Origin: Micropterus salmoides
Taxonomy: Eukaryota > Chordata > Actinopteri > Centrarchiformes > Centrarchidae
Length of the DNA stretch: 64,000 nucleotides
Assembly: GCF_014851395.1 (NCBI RefSeq)
Contig: NW_024041484.1
Coordinates: 6,607,560-6,671,559, forward strand
Direction: 5' to 3'
The notes beneath the pieces are model-generated. The model was not told the DNA's origin. It was given only the letters and a program-made list of their open reading frames with translations, and searched no databases. How positions within the stretch are numbered: position 1 is the stretch's first letter; every line of letters begins with the position of its first letter. A program made the position numbers and the translations under genes. This document shows, one piece after another, positions 47,201 to 58,608 of the stretch.

Positions 47201-50200
47201 TGCGGCTGCAGCCTTTATGCTGATGTTTTGACGCTGTATGGTAATCAGAGCAGTGCACTGGCAAAGATGCTGCCAAAAACTGTTTTTCCCTGCTTTGATA
47301 CATTTTAATATAGTTTAAAATCGCCCATTGCACATGTCAGTCTGCGTTTGTGAACGCTACTCTAAGCACCTTTACATGTGTGACTGAACGCTATCCTCTA
47401 CAGTGACTACAAAGCCAGTGTGCGTTTGTTCACACTGGTGAAATGTAAGGAAATAATCATATTTTATAAATTTAGTCTTTTGTAAGAGTGAAGGGATTAC
47501 TTAAAATACATTTTTTTTATTAATTTTAAAATGTTTCAACAAAAGGGTGAGATCTACATAAATAATATTTTGCCAGCAGAATCAGTTTTACAAGATATCC
47601 AGAGTGTCAGTATTTGCGGTCATGTTTTCAGTCTCAAACAGAGCTTTACCAGGTCACGTGACCTTCCGCTGGGACAACTACAAAAAGCTGCAGATGAACT
47701 TTAAATATCCAGGAAGGCCATAAACTATAAATGAAAACAATAGCTGATGTTATATATTATTTGACGACAACATGAACACATTAGCTTTTTTGATTTCATT
47801 TGATTTACTGACCTTTTATTTATTTATTTTTAAAACATGCATTCATACGTTGCTTGTGAAATGTGTTTGCTTGAGCCAGAAGGAGGCCCCGTACACATGC
47901 ATGTGATCAGGATGGTACCACCTCGCCTCATTTTGAGCCAAGAAAAATACAGATTTGCCTGCTGTGGAAGTAGGAGTGCAGCAGGGCGTGCTGTGCCAGT
48001 GGCTCGTAACAGCCCGATGAAACAGTCTAACCGTTTATTCCTGTTAGGTTCTGTGAGTGTTCACAAATATTCTGCTTTAAAAATAGAACAGAGAATATAA
48101 AGAAAGCATCTTGCACCGCTGAGCACTTTTTTTGGTTGCACTTAGATCAGACTAGAGAAAACTGCGGTTTGGTGTGAACATGACCTTGTAGGGTTATTCA
48201 CAACAACAGGGCAAACAAAGCAATATTCGTGCTCAGTTGGGATTTTATTACCTTGAGGTGCCGTTAGCCGGGATGGGAGCAGCAGGAGAAAGCCACGGAC
48301 AATCTTGTGCCTGGGGTTTGCACTGTTTGAACCCGGTGTCATATGGTATGTCTTCTGCCACCCAAACAGGTTCTGCACTGCAGGAGGATGAAAACAAGAC
48401 AAGGGTTTTTTATGAAGTACTTCAAAATGTTAAGACTGAACCACTTACACTTTAAGCCTGATTTATACTTCTGCGTTGAGTCTACCACGTATGCAGACAC
48501 GCAGTATTACCTGTGCGTTGTTGTCTGCGTCGTTCTGCAATTACAACGCCAAAACGCCAGTTGGCGGTAGCATTATAGCGTCCACTGTGTTGACTTATGC
48601 CAGCCGAGATGGCTAACTTCCTGTTTAGCTCTACGCCAATTTGTATGTGGGTAAAATTATAATTTTATAATCTGCACTTTTAAAATGTTATCGACCGAAT
48701 GGATCACATTCTGATAGTAAAGCGAGTCATTTTGCGAGGTTCTGGCGCTCAAGAATATTGATCCAATGTGTTACAGCCCCTGGATTTTCCGCTAGTTATA
48801 TTGACTTCAAAGCACGGAGCACTTCCTGCAGGCTTGGAGTAAATGCGATGCTACCAAGCCAACCCATCGTTGTTTTTGCGGTCCACGTTGCTGTAACGTG
48901 TAGTTACATTTATGGTGAGGTGCACGCCTGGCTACGGCATAGGGTAAGTGGCTACGCGTAGGATATGGTGTAATTTTGACACATCAGTATAAAATCAGGC
49001 TTTAGCTGTAAAATCATAGTGGACACAAATCTTACAACCCTCCAAAAACAAGATGCAGCAGATTATAATCTGTTTGTGTCAGTTAAATCATGTCAATCTT
49101 CTAATGACATGTTCAAATTTTTAAGTTTTTTAGAAACAGTTCCACAACGGCAGCCATCTTGGTTGTTTACAAAAATGACTCAAAAAGGGCAATAAGGTCA
49201 CACTCCCTGTACTCCAGCAGGACCTCTTGACCAATATCCATCTCTGTAAACTAGACTACTGTAATTTTCTTTGATACGGAAAAATGCTGGTAACTAGCAA
49301 GCCCTCCCACAGTAATCCCATGACCCATAGGATCTCCAAGAAAAATGTCAGCCTCTATAACAAAACATCTTATTTCACTTTTTTGCTGTTTTAACCACAG
49401 GAAGCACTGCCAGCGTATTGTTGTATTTGTCATAATTCATCAGAGGGAAGCATGACTTACATGTCCTGAGCTGATGTTGTCGTTAATGAGATGCAGGGAG
49501 ACGGTGACCAAGTACAGCACTCTGTTCCTCTCACCTGGAGAAAAAAAAACACTGATGAGGCTAAACACTGAAGAACATTACATGAACATTACACCAAACA
49601 CTGAAACATGAATAATGAGAGAGGTAAAATGAAAAACACCTTTTTTCTGCTCAGTGAGGAGGGGTCATCATCCTTACCTGGAAAAGACATTTACATTTAA
49701 ACCTTGCTGACAAAATGTCAGAAAGTATGTCACATATTGCTGAAGTATAGGGGTTTTAACATACATTTCCTCACGAGTCCTTTTGTTTTGGTGTCTGCCG
49801 CCCTCTGCACCTGTTGCCGTCTCAATCTTCTTGCCGGCTTACCTCTGAAAAGAAAACACCTGAATTGTTCTTAAAACTGGTTTGCAGAGAAGTTGTGCTC
49901 ATGGTGAAATAATTCATGGTAATAACAGGGAATTTGATTCTCCTACATAACTTCTCTGATTTATCTTAAGTAAAAGCCTTTGAGACTGGCTAAAGTGCTG
50001 ACCTTATGATCCTATAAAAGGAAAAACTGGCAGACACTCACTTGGGACAGCCTTTTTGTTCTGGGTTTCTACAGCGGCAACTCTCAGCTTCAGGTTGAGT
50101 CGCTCGTTTCCTCACAGGTACCTTAAAACAACAGTGAAAGATTTTGATGTGAAAATTTACAAAGTTTTGCCTGACACGGAGGTCAGTCAAGGCTTTGAGT

Positions 50201-51572
50201 CCTTGACTGACAGCACAGAGACACACTGTAAACAAACTTTGACTGGTAGATGTAATAAGCTTTTAAGCCAAGGACAGGCTGTACTGCAGCTGTGTTGCAT
50301 CAAAACCCTAACCTGACATTTGCAGGTGCGTCTTTAAGCTATTCAAAGTCCAAACGAGTAAACAAGCAACTATTTTTGAAGACGTAATGTTTTGATCGGC
50401 TTTATGCGAAGACATTCAGTCTACAGAGACAGATGACAAACAGCATGCAGACAGGGGACATCCACTTTAAAGATCATTTTAGCTGAACTTCAAAATAAAG
50501 CTTCGTGGAATTCACTGTGTTGAATTATGAAAAGCAGCAGCAAGTGGCCTCCCCCCGAAAGACACGCCATGATATCCTCAACTATGAGACTGACCTGCAC
50601 ACAGCTGAGATTCCCGTCCCATCTGTAAACGTTAGTGAAGGGTCTTCTGTCCACCGGGCAGGAAGGAGCCATCTGCAACTTCAAAGTAAATGAAACAAAC
50701 AAAACATTAACAATTGCTTTTGTTAATAAGATAGATGTGTTTGCCGTACATGCTTAATTTGGTCAATTTAATTTACCAACTACGCTACAGCACACATTTT
50801 GTTGCTCTGATTGGTTGTAAGTCTATCCAATTGTGTCCAGAGGCATTCTAGTCTGCGCCTGTTGATAACGCCCCTTGGAAATGGTAAAATGAACTTAGAG
50901 GATCTGATGCCAGGCTGTATTTTTGACATAAAATCAACAAGTTTAATGGGGTTTTTTGCAGCATGGGCTTAAAAAGTAAGTAAATTCTAAAACAAATAAT
51001 TTAGATGTAAGAATAAACAAGCAAGAAATTCCACAACAATTTCGATAAGCCACCTACACAAGTTGTAAAAACAATCACACCCATTTAGATTACGCTCAAA
51101 AGTCCAAACTGGCCCAACACCAATTCACCACTGCTGACGTCACCATTTCACAACTAATGTTATGACATATTTTGTGGAATTCTAAGTTGAGTGTAGCAGC
51201 ACTGAGCGTCACCTCTGCCCATGTGAGGAGGCATCTGAGGCAGAAGACGTGGCAGCAGCTGTCGGGCATGGCGAGCTCGCCACCTGCGAGGACACCCAGG
51301 CAGATAGGACACCTCTCCGCCTCCTCAGCATCCATCCCATCAGGCGGGCCCTGGCCACCTAGAAACACAGGAGAGAAGTTTTAAGACTATTTCTGCTTTA
51401 AAAAGCTGCACTAAGATAAAGGTTTTCAATGTGGGACTGCGTGGCTATGTATTAGAACTATTCACGAAACATGTATCTAAACATCTGGCAGAAGACTTGT
51501 CCAATCTGGAAAACATGAAATGTAAAACATCACTGTGTAAGGTAAAGTCTCACCAATTCCAGCTCCAGTCAT
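41237..51572 (-). CDS. scaf11: SR-related CTD-associated factor 11 (RING and SR domains)
   Basis: Nuclear protein linked in mammals to spliceosome function. Coding exons 5' to 3': 51572-51554, 51358-51213, 50672-50595, 50121-50042, 49844-49765, 49677-49640, 49534-49461, 48377-48252, 46749-46649, 46327-44081, 43580-43258, 41940-41776, 41687-41568, 41332-41237. Phases agree throughout, giving 1230 residues (human about 1460). RING at residues 23-63 (CPIC...CCHVFCLRC...CPVD); acidic region 362-662; RS-rich block 673-777 opened by RRSRFHSPSSTWSP; RGG-rich 868-890; DRSGWSSASSWAVRRTLPAD 947-966; proline run near 1080; conserved C terminus 1160-1230 (KPFYQRKEITKEEYKEIVRK, KVANLVKAYVDKYK). Order and motifs match SCAF11 rather than SCAF1 or PHRF1. 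The ATG is the first in its exon; its frame stays open upstream, so an earlier start is possible. Confidence 0.88.
42030..43216. mobile_element. hAT-like element filling a scaf11 intron
   Basis: Left end CAGGGATGGAAATTAACACC (42030-42049); the right end, read inverted from about 43216, begins CTCTGTATGGAAATTAAC. Both are the ends of a common fish hAT class with CCGGT-containing subterminal repeats (GGCCGGTGGATCTACCAGCC). No transposase. The element makes up about 90% of the intron 41941-43257. Confidence 0.65.
44081..46327 (-). other. scaf11: Large scaf11 exon encoding acidic, RS and RGG low-complexity regions
   Basis: A 2247-base exon, 61% of the coding sequence. Its donor is read as GCAGCAG|GTCAAA because that leaves the one base needed by the next exon; the open frame runs 12 codons past it to a stop. 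The acceptor is CCCACAG. The purine-rich coding strand leaves long open frames on the opposite strand (for example 44287-44715), which are shadows. Confidence 0.85.
46750..48251 (-). other. scaf11 intron, no feature recognised
   Basis: Lies between two phased coding exons. The sequence is unremarkable apart from one poor 87-codon frame at 47837-48100. Confidence 0.4.
48455..49001. mobile_element. Harbinger-type MITE in a scaf11 intron
   Basis: Ends AGCCTGATTTATACTTCTG (48455) and, inverted, AGCCTGATTTTATACTG (49001) are flanked by TTA on both sides (48452-48454 and 49002-49004), the usual PIF/Harbinger target duplication. The 547-bp interior has no transposase. Confidence 0.75.
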
Positions 51573-51845
51573 GTCGCCCCCGGCTGTCCTGATCACCACT
51601 ACAAAACAAGGAGAGAAAATTAAAATGAAGGTGTCATTGATGCAAAGAGCTGCACAGCTGATTAGGCGCACTTATGTACTTTAGGGCTGGATCGACTCAT
51701 TGACGTCATCTATCATGGAAATGCAAAGCTTTGCATGAGCTGTGTCGGCATGTTGCAACGAAGCACTGCGCCAGTCTAAACTGGGATTCCCCCAGAGAAT
51801 AAGCTGCAGCTGGAAAAAAAACTTTACCTACAACCATCTTAAGAC

Positions 51846-52380
51846 TAGGGCTGCACAAATCACAAATTGACAAGTTAGTACTTAGCATTAACAAATTAGA
51901 TACTAATATAGATCATTTTGCTTGCACAAGGATTAAATAATAAATACTATGATATGAAATTATAATGAATGTAATATTTAATATATTATTGTTATACTAA
52001 CAGTAAACTATTAAGTAAACTATACTCTTTATTTAATACGCTCATGTACAGTTCCTCCTCCAGGTTGAGGATAGAGACTCTGCATTAGACAGATGTACAT
52101 ATGAGTCGGGGCCAGTGTGCCAATATTTGCTCCTTCTAGCCGCCTCCTCTGTAGAGTAACCCCTTGTTCTGTTTTACATGTTATTGTTATAAATATTTTT
52201 TATTGCTTAACTTTGTTGAAGTTGAGAAATACACATTTCAAAATGTCAGTATTTCACACATTCCTTGAAAATTAAGCAAGTAGACTCATAGTACCATTTG
52301 TTCCATTATAATCGAATCACAATGACAATATTGTCCACAATAATCGCAATATGACTTTTTCCTCCAAATCGTGCAGCCCA
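51846..52380. mobile_element. hAT-like MITE in scaf11 intron 1
   Basis: TAGGGCTGCACAAATCACAA at the left and AAATCGTGCAGCCCA at the right form the standard GGGCTGCAC-type terminal repeats. AT-rich, non-coding interior. Confidence 0.7.
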
Positions 52381-53300
52381 AATAAAGACAAGCTAAATGT
52401 TGGGGGTATTTTTGACAGAGACCCAACGATGTGGTGCTCTATGAGCTCTGCAAACTGGAAATAGCTTATCACGGACACTTGGGTTGGCCTACAGTGTTTC
52501 AATTCTTTTGAATTTGAGGTCCAGTATGTTTCTGATCACGCATCTGACAATTAGGGTCTTCATTCATCATCATAAGAGATCAGTGAGTAGGAAATTTTAA
52601 AATAGGCCACCAATATCATTATTCTATGTGCTTTAATGGGAAGTTTTGATGATGTGAAACCTGTGTTAGATTGGTGTGTTTACATTTCCAAGAGGAGTGA
52701 TTGGCAGTGTTTACACCATCTCCACTACTTGCTGTGGAGTTTTAGAGCAGAACAAGTGTGACGTGATATTCCATTTTAGATGAGATGAGGTTGTATGTTT
52801 GGTATGACGTTTGTTACTGATGTGCATGTTTATCTCAACCTGTGCTCAGATGGATCGGCCACCCCCTACTAGAAGCGAACACAAATTCTTAAAAAAATTA
52901 AATAAATAAATAACACACGATACACACATACTTCCATGTCTAAGTGGAAAAATTCTATATAGTACTGACAGAATTAAAGTAAAGAGAAACCTTATTATTC
53001 CAAGACTGCAGGATGGCTGGATAAAGTTCAGCAGAACAAGAGTGGGTGGTATTGATAAATCATCCCCCTGTAGTGTCCAGATTTTCTACAATTTCAGCCT
53101 GTAATGCCACAATTCCCACGTAGCAGAGAACAAAACAGAAACTTTCAGCATCAGAGAAGCCAATATCTGTGTGTTTAGACAGAAAGTGAAGCTCAATTTC
53201 ACCTTTTTAATCACCGTTTGTGTTAATTCGCCTCAAAGAGCCAAAGTACCAACTGTATGTTACCTATGAGTTACCTAGCTAGTGAGTCTTTTACCCCATC
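52381..53300. other. scaf11 intron 1, nothing recognised
   Basis: No exon, RNA gene or repeat terminus could be supported here. Confidence 0.35.
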
Positions 53301-54045
53301 AATGTTTCCCACAGAATGACAGTGTAACTGTGGTGGTGGTCGGCAGGGTGCGTGTTTTCGCCAGGTGTATTTCTATTTCTAGTGGGTCATTTCTTATTTC
53401 ACTGGTTAGATCTGCTCCATTTCCCCTTCAGTTCCCTTGTCTCCACAAACCTACACCTCTGGCTTCCCCCTCCTCTCCCTGTATGTGTCTGCTCTGGACT
53501 TTCTCAGCAGAAGGGGTGTAACATGTACTTGTTCCAGACCGTTAGCAAACATGCTAACATTCACTCATTCGAAACGGTACCACACGAATGGAACATCACT
53601 GCTACAAAGAAAAAAACGAGTGTAGTGCAAACGTAGTTCCCTTCCGCTTTTAAACTGACTTAGGAATATATCTTTTATTTATTTATTTTTTTATAAATCT
53701 GACCAGGCCTACAAGCTGGGATTAACAATGCTGCACTGTAATCCATAGTTATTTTTTATTATGATATTTTTGAGAATATTTTATTTAGTGGAGAACATGG
53801 TAGTAGTTTGAGGCAGTATTTAATTTCTTCTATCTTATTATGCTCAATTTAAAAGTTTGTTTAAACGAATTTTGATGTTTACAAACGTTCATAATAAACA
53901 ACCAGCAAATGAATGCATTTTTTCCTTACTGTACCAAAAATAAACCACACCATGACTTCAAATCTGAGGTACATACCGAACCGTGAATTGTGTTTACCCT
54001 TAAGCAGCATGTTTTATAAAGTCGTCAAAATGACACAGAACTTGT
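53301..54045. mobile_element. Probable hAT-derived sequence
   Basis: TCAATGTTTCCCACAGAATG near 53299 resembles the CAGTGTTTCCCACAGG end shared by many fish hAT elements. A matching inverted end was not found nearby; a similar end lies at 58590-58608. Confidence 0.35.
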
Positions 54046-54345
54046 CTTGCCTTGCTGCCACACCGACCACTGGTCGCTATCACAGTCTGAGGGAAGGCTC
54101 CTTTCTGTTCCTTGTCACACAAACTGTGGCTGTACACGTTAAAAAAGGTCAGTTTCAAGTATTTATACAGTCTATGGTTCCAAAGTAGACCTAAAGTGAC
54201 CTTAGATCATTTATATTATCTCAACTGGCAGATGATTTTATTTTTTTGTCTAATAGAGAGGAATGGATCAAAGCAATTAGATGTGTTGAGAAATTTTCTA
54301 CTGTATCAGGCTTAAGAATGAACTTGAACAAATCTGTTTATTAGG
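54046..54345. repeat. Left arm of a 300-bp inverted repeat
   Basis: Pairs with 56866-57168 in reverse complement at high identity, across GGAAGGCTCCTTTCTGTTCC, ACAAACTGTGGCTGTACACG and AAGAATGAACTTGAACAAAT. The arm runs into L1 coding sequence. Confidence 0.8.
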
Positions 54346-54740
54346 CTACCTCAGAAGTTAATGGTATCCCTGTGAAGAACCCAGTTACATATCTGGGTGT
54401 GATAAGAATGAAAAACTCTGCAATAACCTAAACTTCAGCCCTATGATTAAACAAATAATGAAAAAAGGTTCAACATGTGGTGGATGAGGGATATTTCACT
54501 GAATAACAGAGTTCTATCTAATACTGAGGGAATATCCAGATCTATGTATCCTTATCACTGGAAATGCCTACTGAAATATGCAAAGAATTAGATAAGATCT
54601 TATTTAATTTCATTTGGAGGAACAAATGTCATTATTTAGGGAAAGATACCCTATGCAACATAAAAAAATTGAGGTCTGGAGGTTTAAAGTTTTGAAACCT
54701 TAAACAATACTTTCCGAAGTTAAATGGCTAACTAAGTTGA
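54190..54740 (+). mobile_element. L1-type LINE reverse-transcriptase fragment
   Basis: Forward frame reads QLADDFIFLSNREEWIKAIR, VEKFSTVSGLRMNLNKSVY, a TAG stop, then VNGIPVKNPVTYLGV and, further on, LDKILFNFIWRNKCHYL. LADD is the catalytic box of L1-type RT. Stops and frameshifts make it inactive. Confidence 0.75.
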
Positions 54741-55069
54741 TTGAAAAAAAAAAGAAAAAAAAGACTACAAAATCGATAAATTACTGTGAAGTTATCAAAC
54801 TTTTATAAACAAGCTCTAATGGCCTGGAAATGAACAGATAGTAATTTATTCGCATGGTTGCCGTTATTCAATTCAAAAACACCACAGTATGAAGAATTTG
54901 GCGAGAGAGGGCATGAGACGAGGCTCCACAGTCTTGGGTTGCTGCCACACTGGTTGTTGTGGTCGCTGCCACACTGACCACTGGTTGCATCTACTATGTA
55001 ATACATCTTTATCATAATTCTTTGTTAAATATACTATGTTATCGATTATGCCTACTCTTATTGTTGCAC

Positions 55070-56276
55070 TACACTCACCTAAAGGATTATTAGGAACACC
55101 ATACTAACACTGTGTTTGACCCCCTTTCGCCTTCAGAACTGCCTTAATTCTACGTGGCATTGATTCAACAAGGTGCTGAAAGCATTCTTTAGAAATGTTG
55201 GCCCATATTGATGGATAGCATCTTGCAGTTGATGGAGATTTGTGGGATGCACATCCAGGGCACGAAGCTCCCGTTCCACCACATCCCAAAGATGCTCTAC
55301 TGGGTTGAGATCTGGTGACTGTGGGGGCCATTTTAGTACAGTGAACTCATTGTCATGTTCAAGAAACCAATTTGAAATGATTGGAGCTTTGTGACATGGT
55401 GCATTATCCTGCTGGAAGTAGCCATCAGAGGATGGGTACATGGTGGCCATAAAGGGATGGACATGGTCAGAAACAATGCTCAGGTAGGCCGTGGCATTTA
55501 AACGATGCCCAATTGGCACTAAGGGGCCTAAAGTGTGCCAAGAAAACATCCCCCACACCATTACACCACCACCAGCAGCCTGCACAGTGGTAACAAGGCA
55601 TGATGGATCCATGTTCTCATTCTGTTTACGCCAAATTCTGACTCAACAGAAATCGAGACTCATCAGACCAGGCAACATTTTTCCAGTCTTCAACTGTCCA
55701 ATTTTGGTGAGCTCTTGCAAATTGTAGCCTCTTTTTCCTATTTGTAGTGGAGATGAGTGGTACCCGGTGGGGTCTTCTGCCGTTGTAGCCCATCCGCCTC
55801 AAGGTTGTGCGTGTTGTGGCTTCACAAATGCTTTGCTGCATACCTCGGTTGTAACGAGTGGTTATTTCAGTCAAAGTTGCTCTTCTATCAGCTTGAATCG
55901 GTCGGCCCATTCTCCTCTGACCTCTAGCATCAACAAGGCATTTTCGCACACAGGACTGCCGCATACTGGATGTTTTTCCCTTTTCACACCATTCTTTGTA
56001 AACCCTAGAAATGGTTGTGTGTGAAAATCCCAGTAACTGAGCAGATTGTGAAATACTCAGACCGGCCGGTCTGGCACCAACAACAATGCCACGCTCAAAA
56101 TTGCTTAAATCACCTTTCTTTCCCATTCTGACATTCAGTTTGGAGTTCAGGAGATTGTCTTGACCAGGACCACACCCCTAAATGCATTGAAGCAACTGCC
56201 ATGTGATTGGTTGATTAGATAATTACATTAATGAGAAATTGAACAGGTGTTCCTAATAATCCTTTAGGTGAGTGTA
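55070..56276 (-). mobile_element. Tc1-like transposon of DD36E (Incomer-like) type, full length
   Basis: TA-flanked 1.2-kb element. Terminal repeats ACACTCACCTAAAGGATTAT (55071-55090) and its inverse at the right end look nearly identical over about 29 bases. A single transposase gene fills the interior on the reverse strand. Confidence 0.9.
55133..56126 (-). pseudogene. Tc1 transposase with one small deletion
   Basis: From MGKKGDLSNFERGIVVGARP the frame is open for 166 codons, through a helix-turn-helix (SISQSAQLLGFSHTTISRVY) and the first catalytic block WSDESRFLL. There a deletion of roughly 16-19 bases shifts the frame. The downstream frame (MDPSCLVTTVQA onward, 159 codons) is intact: FQQDNAPCH and SPDLNPVEHLWD, ending LRQF. 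Counting residues between the second D and the E gives 36, so DD36E. All three catalytic residues survive but in separate frames. Confidence 0.88.
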
Positions 56277-56277
56277 T

Positions 56278-56632
56278 ATATTGCGGTCTGTGTGGTTATA
56301 GCCTATCTACAGTAACAAATATATCTAGATCATAATACTTTGTTAAATATAGCCTAATAATTTTTGATTAACTATATTCTTATTGTTAAAATCAGTCTAG
56401 CTTAGATTCAACCAACAAGTGGTCACCACACTTTCCTTCACAGGTGACAACACTGGCCTTCTTCTTGTGGCAAGAACCAAAGATAGGCAGATTTATTACT
56501 GCAATATACAGTGCAACAATAAGAATATAGGCATAATCGATAATATTGTAGGCTATATTTATCAAAGTATTATGATCTAGATAGATGTAGCCTACTGTAG
56601 ACAGGTTACAACCACACAAACTGCAATATACT
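56278..56632. repeat. Inverted repeat pair with arms of about 85 bp
   Basis: 56278-56362 and 56546-56632 are reverse complements at high similarity, sharing TCTAGATCATAATACTTTG and TAAATATAGCCTA. A further direct copy of part of the unit is at about 55000-55065. The spacer includes AAGTGGTCACCACACTTTCC. Confidence 0.65.
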
Positions 56633-56865
56633 GTATGCCTACAGTGCATCAATAGGATATAATATAGTATATTTTACAAAGTATTGTGATATAGAAAGAT
56701 GTACACACTTTCATTCACAGGTGATAACACAGGCCTGTTTGTTCAAAACTGTGAGCACGATAGTGGCTGATGGTGGAGAAGTGCAGCCGTCCTGTCAGTC
56801 ATGCAGTAAGGTAGTTTATTAGGAAGGTATGCTCGTTTAAGTCTGTTTATCTTTTTAATGTAAAT

Positions 56866-57168
56866 AATAAACAGATTTGTTCAAGTTCATTCTTAAGCCT
56901 GATACAGCAGAAAATTTCTCAACACATCTAATTGCTTTGATCCATTCCTCTCTATTAGACAAAAAAAATAAAATAAAAAATTGTATCATCCGCCAGTTGA
57001 GATAATTTAAATGATCTAAGGTCACATTAGGTCTACTTTGGAGACTGTATAAAAACTTGAAACTGACCTTTTTTAATGTGTACAGCCACAGTTTGTGTGA
57101 CAAGGAACAGAAAGGAGCCTTCCCTCAGAGACTGTGGTACTCGTTGTGGCAGCCTGGCAGCAAGGCAG
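56866..57168. repeat. Right arm of the 300-bp inverted repeat
   Basis: Reverse complement of 54046-54345, including the L1 RT segment (reverse-strand frame REEWIKAIRCVEKFSAVSGL). It abuts the minisatellite at 57172. Confidence 0.8.
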
Positions 57169-57171
57169 CGA

Positions 57172-57449
57172 CCAGTGATCTGTGTGGCAGCGACCAGTAT
57201 CTTTAGCGCCCCTAGTGGTAGTGACCAGTGGTCTGTGTGGCAGCGACCAGTATCTTTAGCACCCCTAGTGGTAGTGACCAGTGGTCTGTGTGGCAGCGAC
57301 CAGTGGTCTGTGTGGCAGCGACCAGTATCTTTAGCGCCCCTAGTGGTAGTGACCAGTGGTCTGTGTGGCAGCGACCAGTATCTTTAGCACCCCTAGTGGT
57401 AGTGACCAGTGGTCTGTGTGGCAGCGACCAGTGGTCTGTGTGGCAGAGA
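57172..57449. repeat. Higher-order minisatellite (ABABA)x2 + A
   Basis: Two units alternate: A, 22 bases (CCAGTGGTCTGTGTGGCAGC plus GA), and B, 31 bases starting CCAGTATCTTTAGC. The order is A B A B A, A B A B A, A. The 128-base blocks 57172-57299 and 57300-57427 differ at one base (57178), and the G/A variant inside B (GCGCCCC then GCACCCC) repeats in the same order in both blocks. Confidence 0.93.
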
Positions 57450-57569
57450 CCAGACCACAGAATTGGCTACAACCCCCTCTCCTATTTTCTCTGTTTCTCA
57501 ATCACCTTGTGTTCACAGCGTAAGCGTGATGTGCGACAGTAATAAATGTCCATGCGAAACAGTATGCTA

Positions 57570-58608
57570 TGTAGTTATATGGATTAAACGAAGCATTGAT
57601 GCAAAGAATTTGCGTCAATGCATTTTAGTAATCAATTTAATCGATCGATTAATCGTTTCAGCCATACATTACATTTACACCATAGTGTCCCATTAATTAC
57701 CGAGACCATGGCGGCCCGCCAGTTAATTTGCACCGCCATAGTTTAGAAATGGACGGAAAACATTTTTACACATCTCATAATAACATTACAGACCTCTAAC
57801 GTTGTGTTTTGTAGGCGCTGCTGTAAGCTCACACACTTTGGCATCCAACTCAAGACAACCACTTTTCTTTTGAGGTAACTACGGTAATGTTAACCGTCTG
57901 TTTCTGTCACTTGTTTGTGAGAAGGCGATTAAGCTAGCTGCACCTAAATTTGGAGTGCACACGTATTAAAGGCTTTATAGGAAATCCACTGAAACGGACC
58001 AGAGCGAACCGACAGGCAGGTTAGCGACTTTATCCTGTCAGTTTCTCTCTTTACAAAGACAAGGGTTGCAGTATGAGAGTCCTACCTGAAGAGAGGCTGC
58101 GAAGTCTGATATTAACAACTCATATTACGGCATACGAGAACTACACACAACATTATTTACCAAATTAGGCCGGACTTTATAAATTCAACGCGAGGATACA
58201 CGTGACAAACTCCGGTTTTCAAACTAAGGTGACTATACAGGATGGAAATAAGATTAATTGGATTATATTCACAGAAAGTATAAAACATATTACGTGTGTC
58301 AATTAAAAGTAAAAAAACAACAATAAAACTGTTTATTCTATTCTTTGATTTAGGGTTGCTGGAAAAACATTAAATTTGTTGACTTTTGATGCGGTCTCAT
58401 TATTTATAACTATACAATGGGTTTATGATCAAATAGTTTACTAGAGCACAACATTGTTTACAAGAGTTCTTCATAGACAGCCTCTTAATTTTGCACCACA
58501 TTAATGCATTTAACTTTAAATTTTACAAAATATTCTTCTGGGACCCGCCAAGAGGGTCCGAGGCCCACCCACCATTGTCTCTTAAAATCCTGTGAGAAAC
58601 ACTGCACC
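57570..58608. mobile_element. hAT-like non-autonomous element(s) in scaf11 intron 1
   Basis: The right end AAATCCTGTGAGAAACACTG (58586-58605) matches the inverse of the common CAGTGTTTCCCACAGG hAT terminus. The left part holds AATCGATCGATTAATCGTTT and ATGGCGGCCCGCCAG, both frequent inside such elements. The exact left border is unclear, and more than one element may be present. Confidence 0.45.

Noticed and set aside
57076..57542. Two overlapping 103-104-codon frames with repeats such as CVAATSIFS
   Set aside because: They only translate the minisatellite; units of 22 and 31 bases keep no single codon phase, and no flanking gene structure exists.
57706..57745. ATGGCGGC context resembling a translation start near a promoter
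   Set aside because: The frame stops after 12 codons and the GGCGGCCCGCC text is common inside fish hAT elements, one of which seems to be present here.
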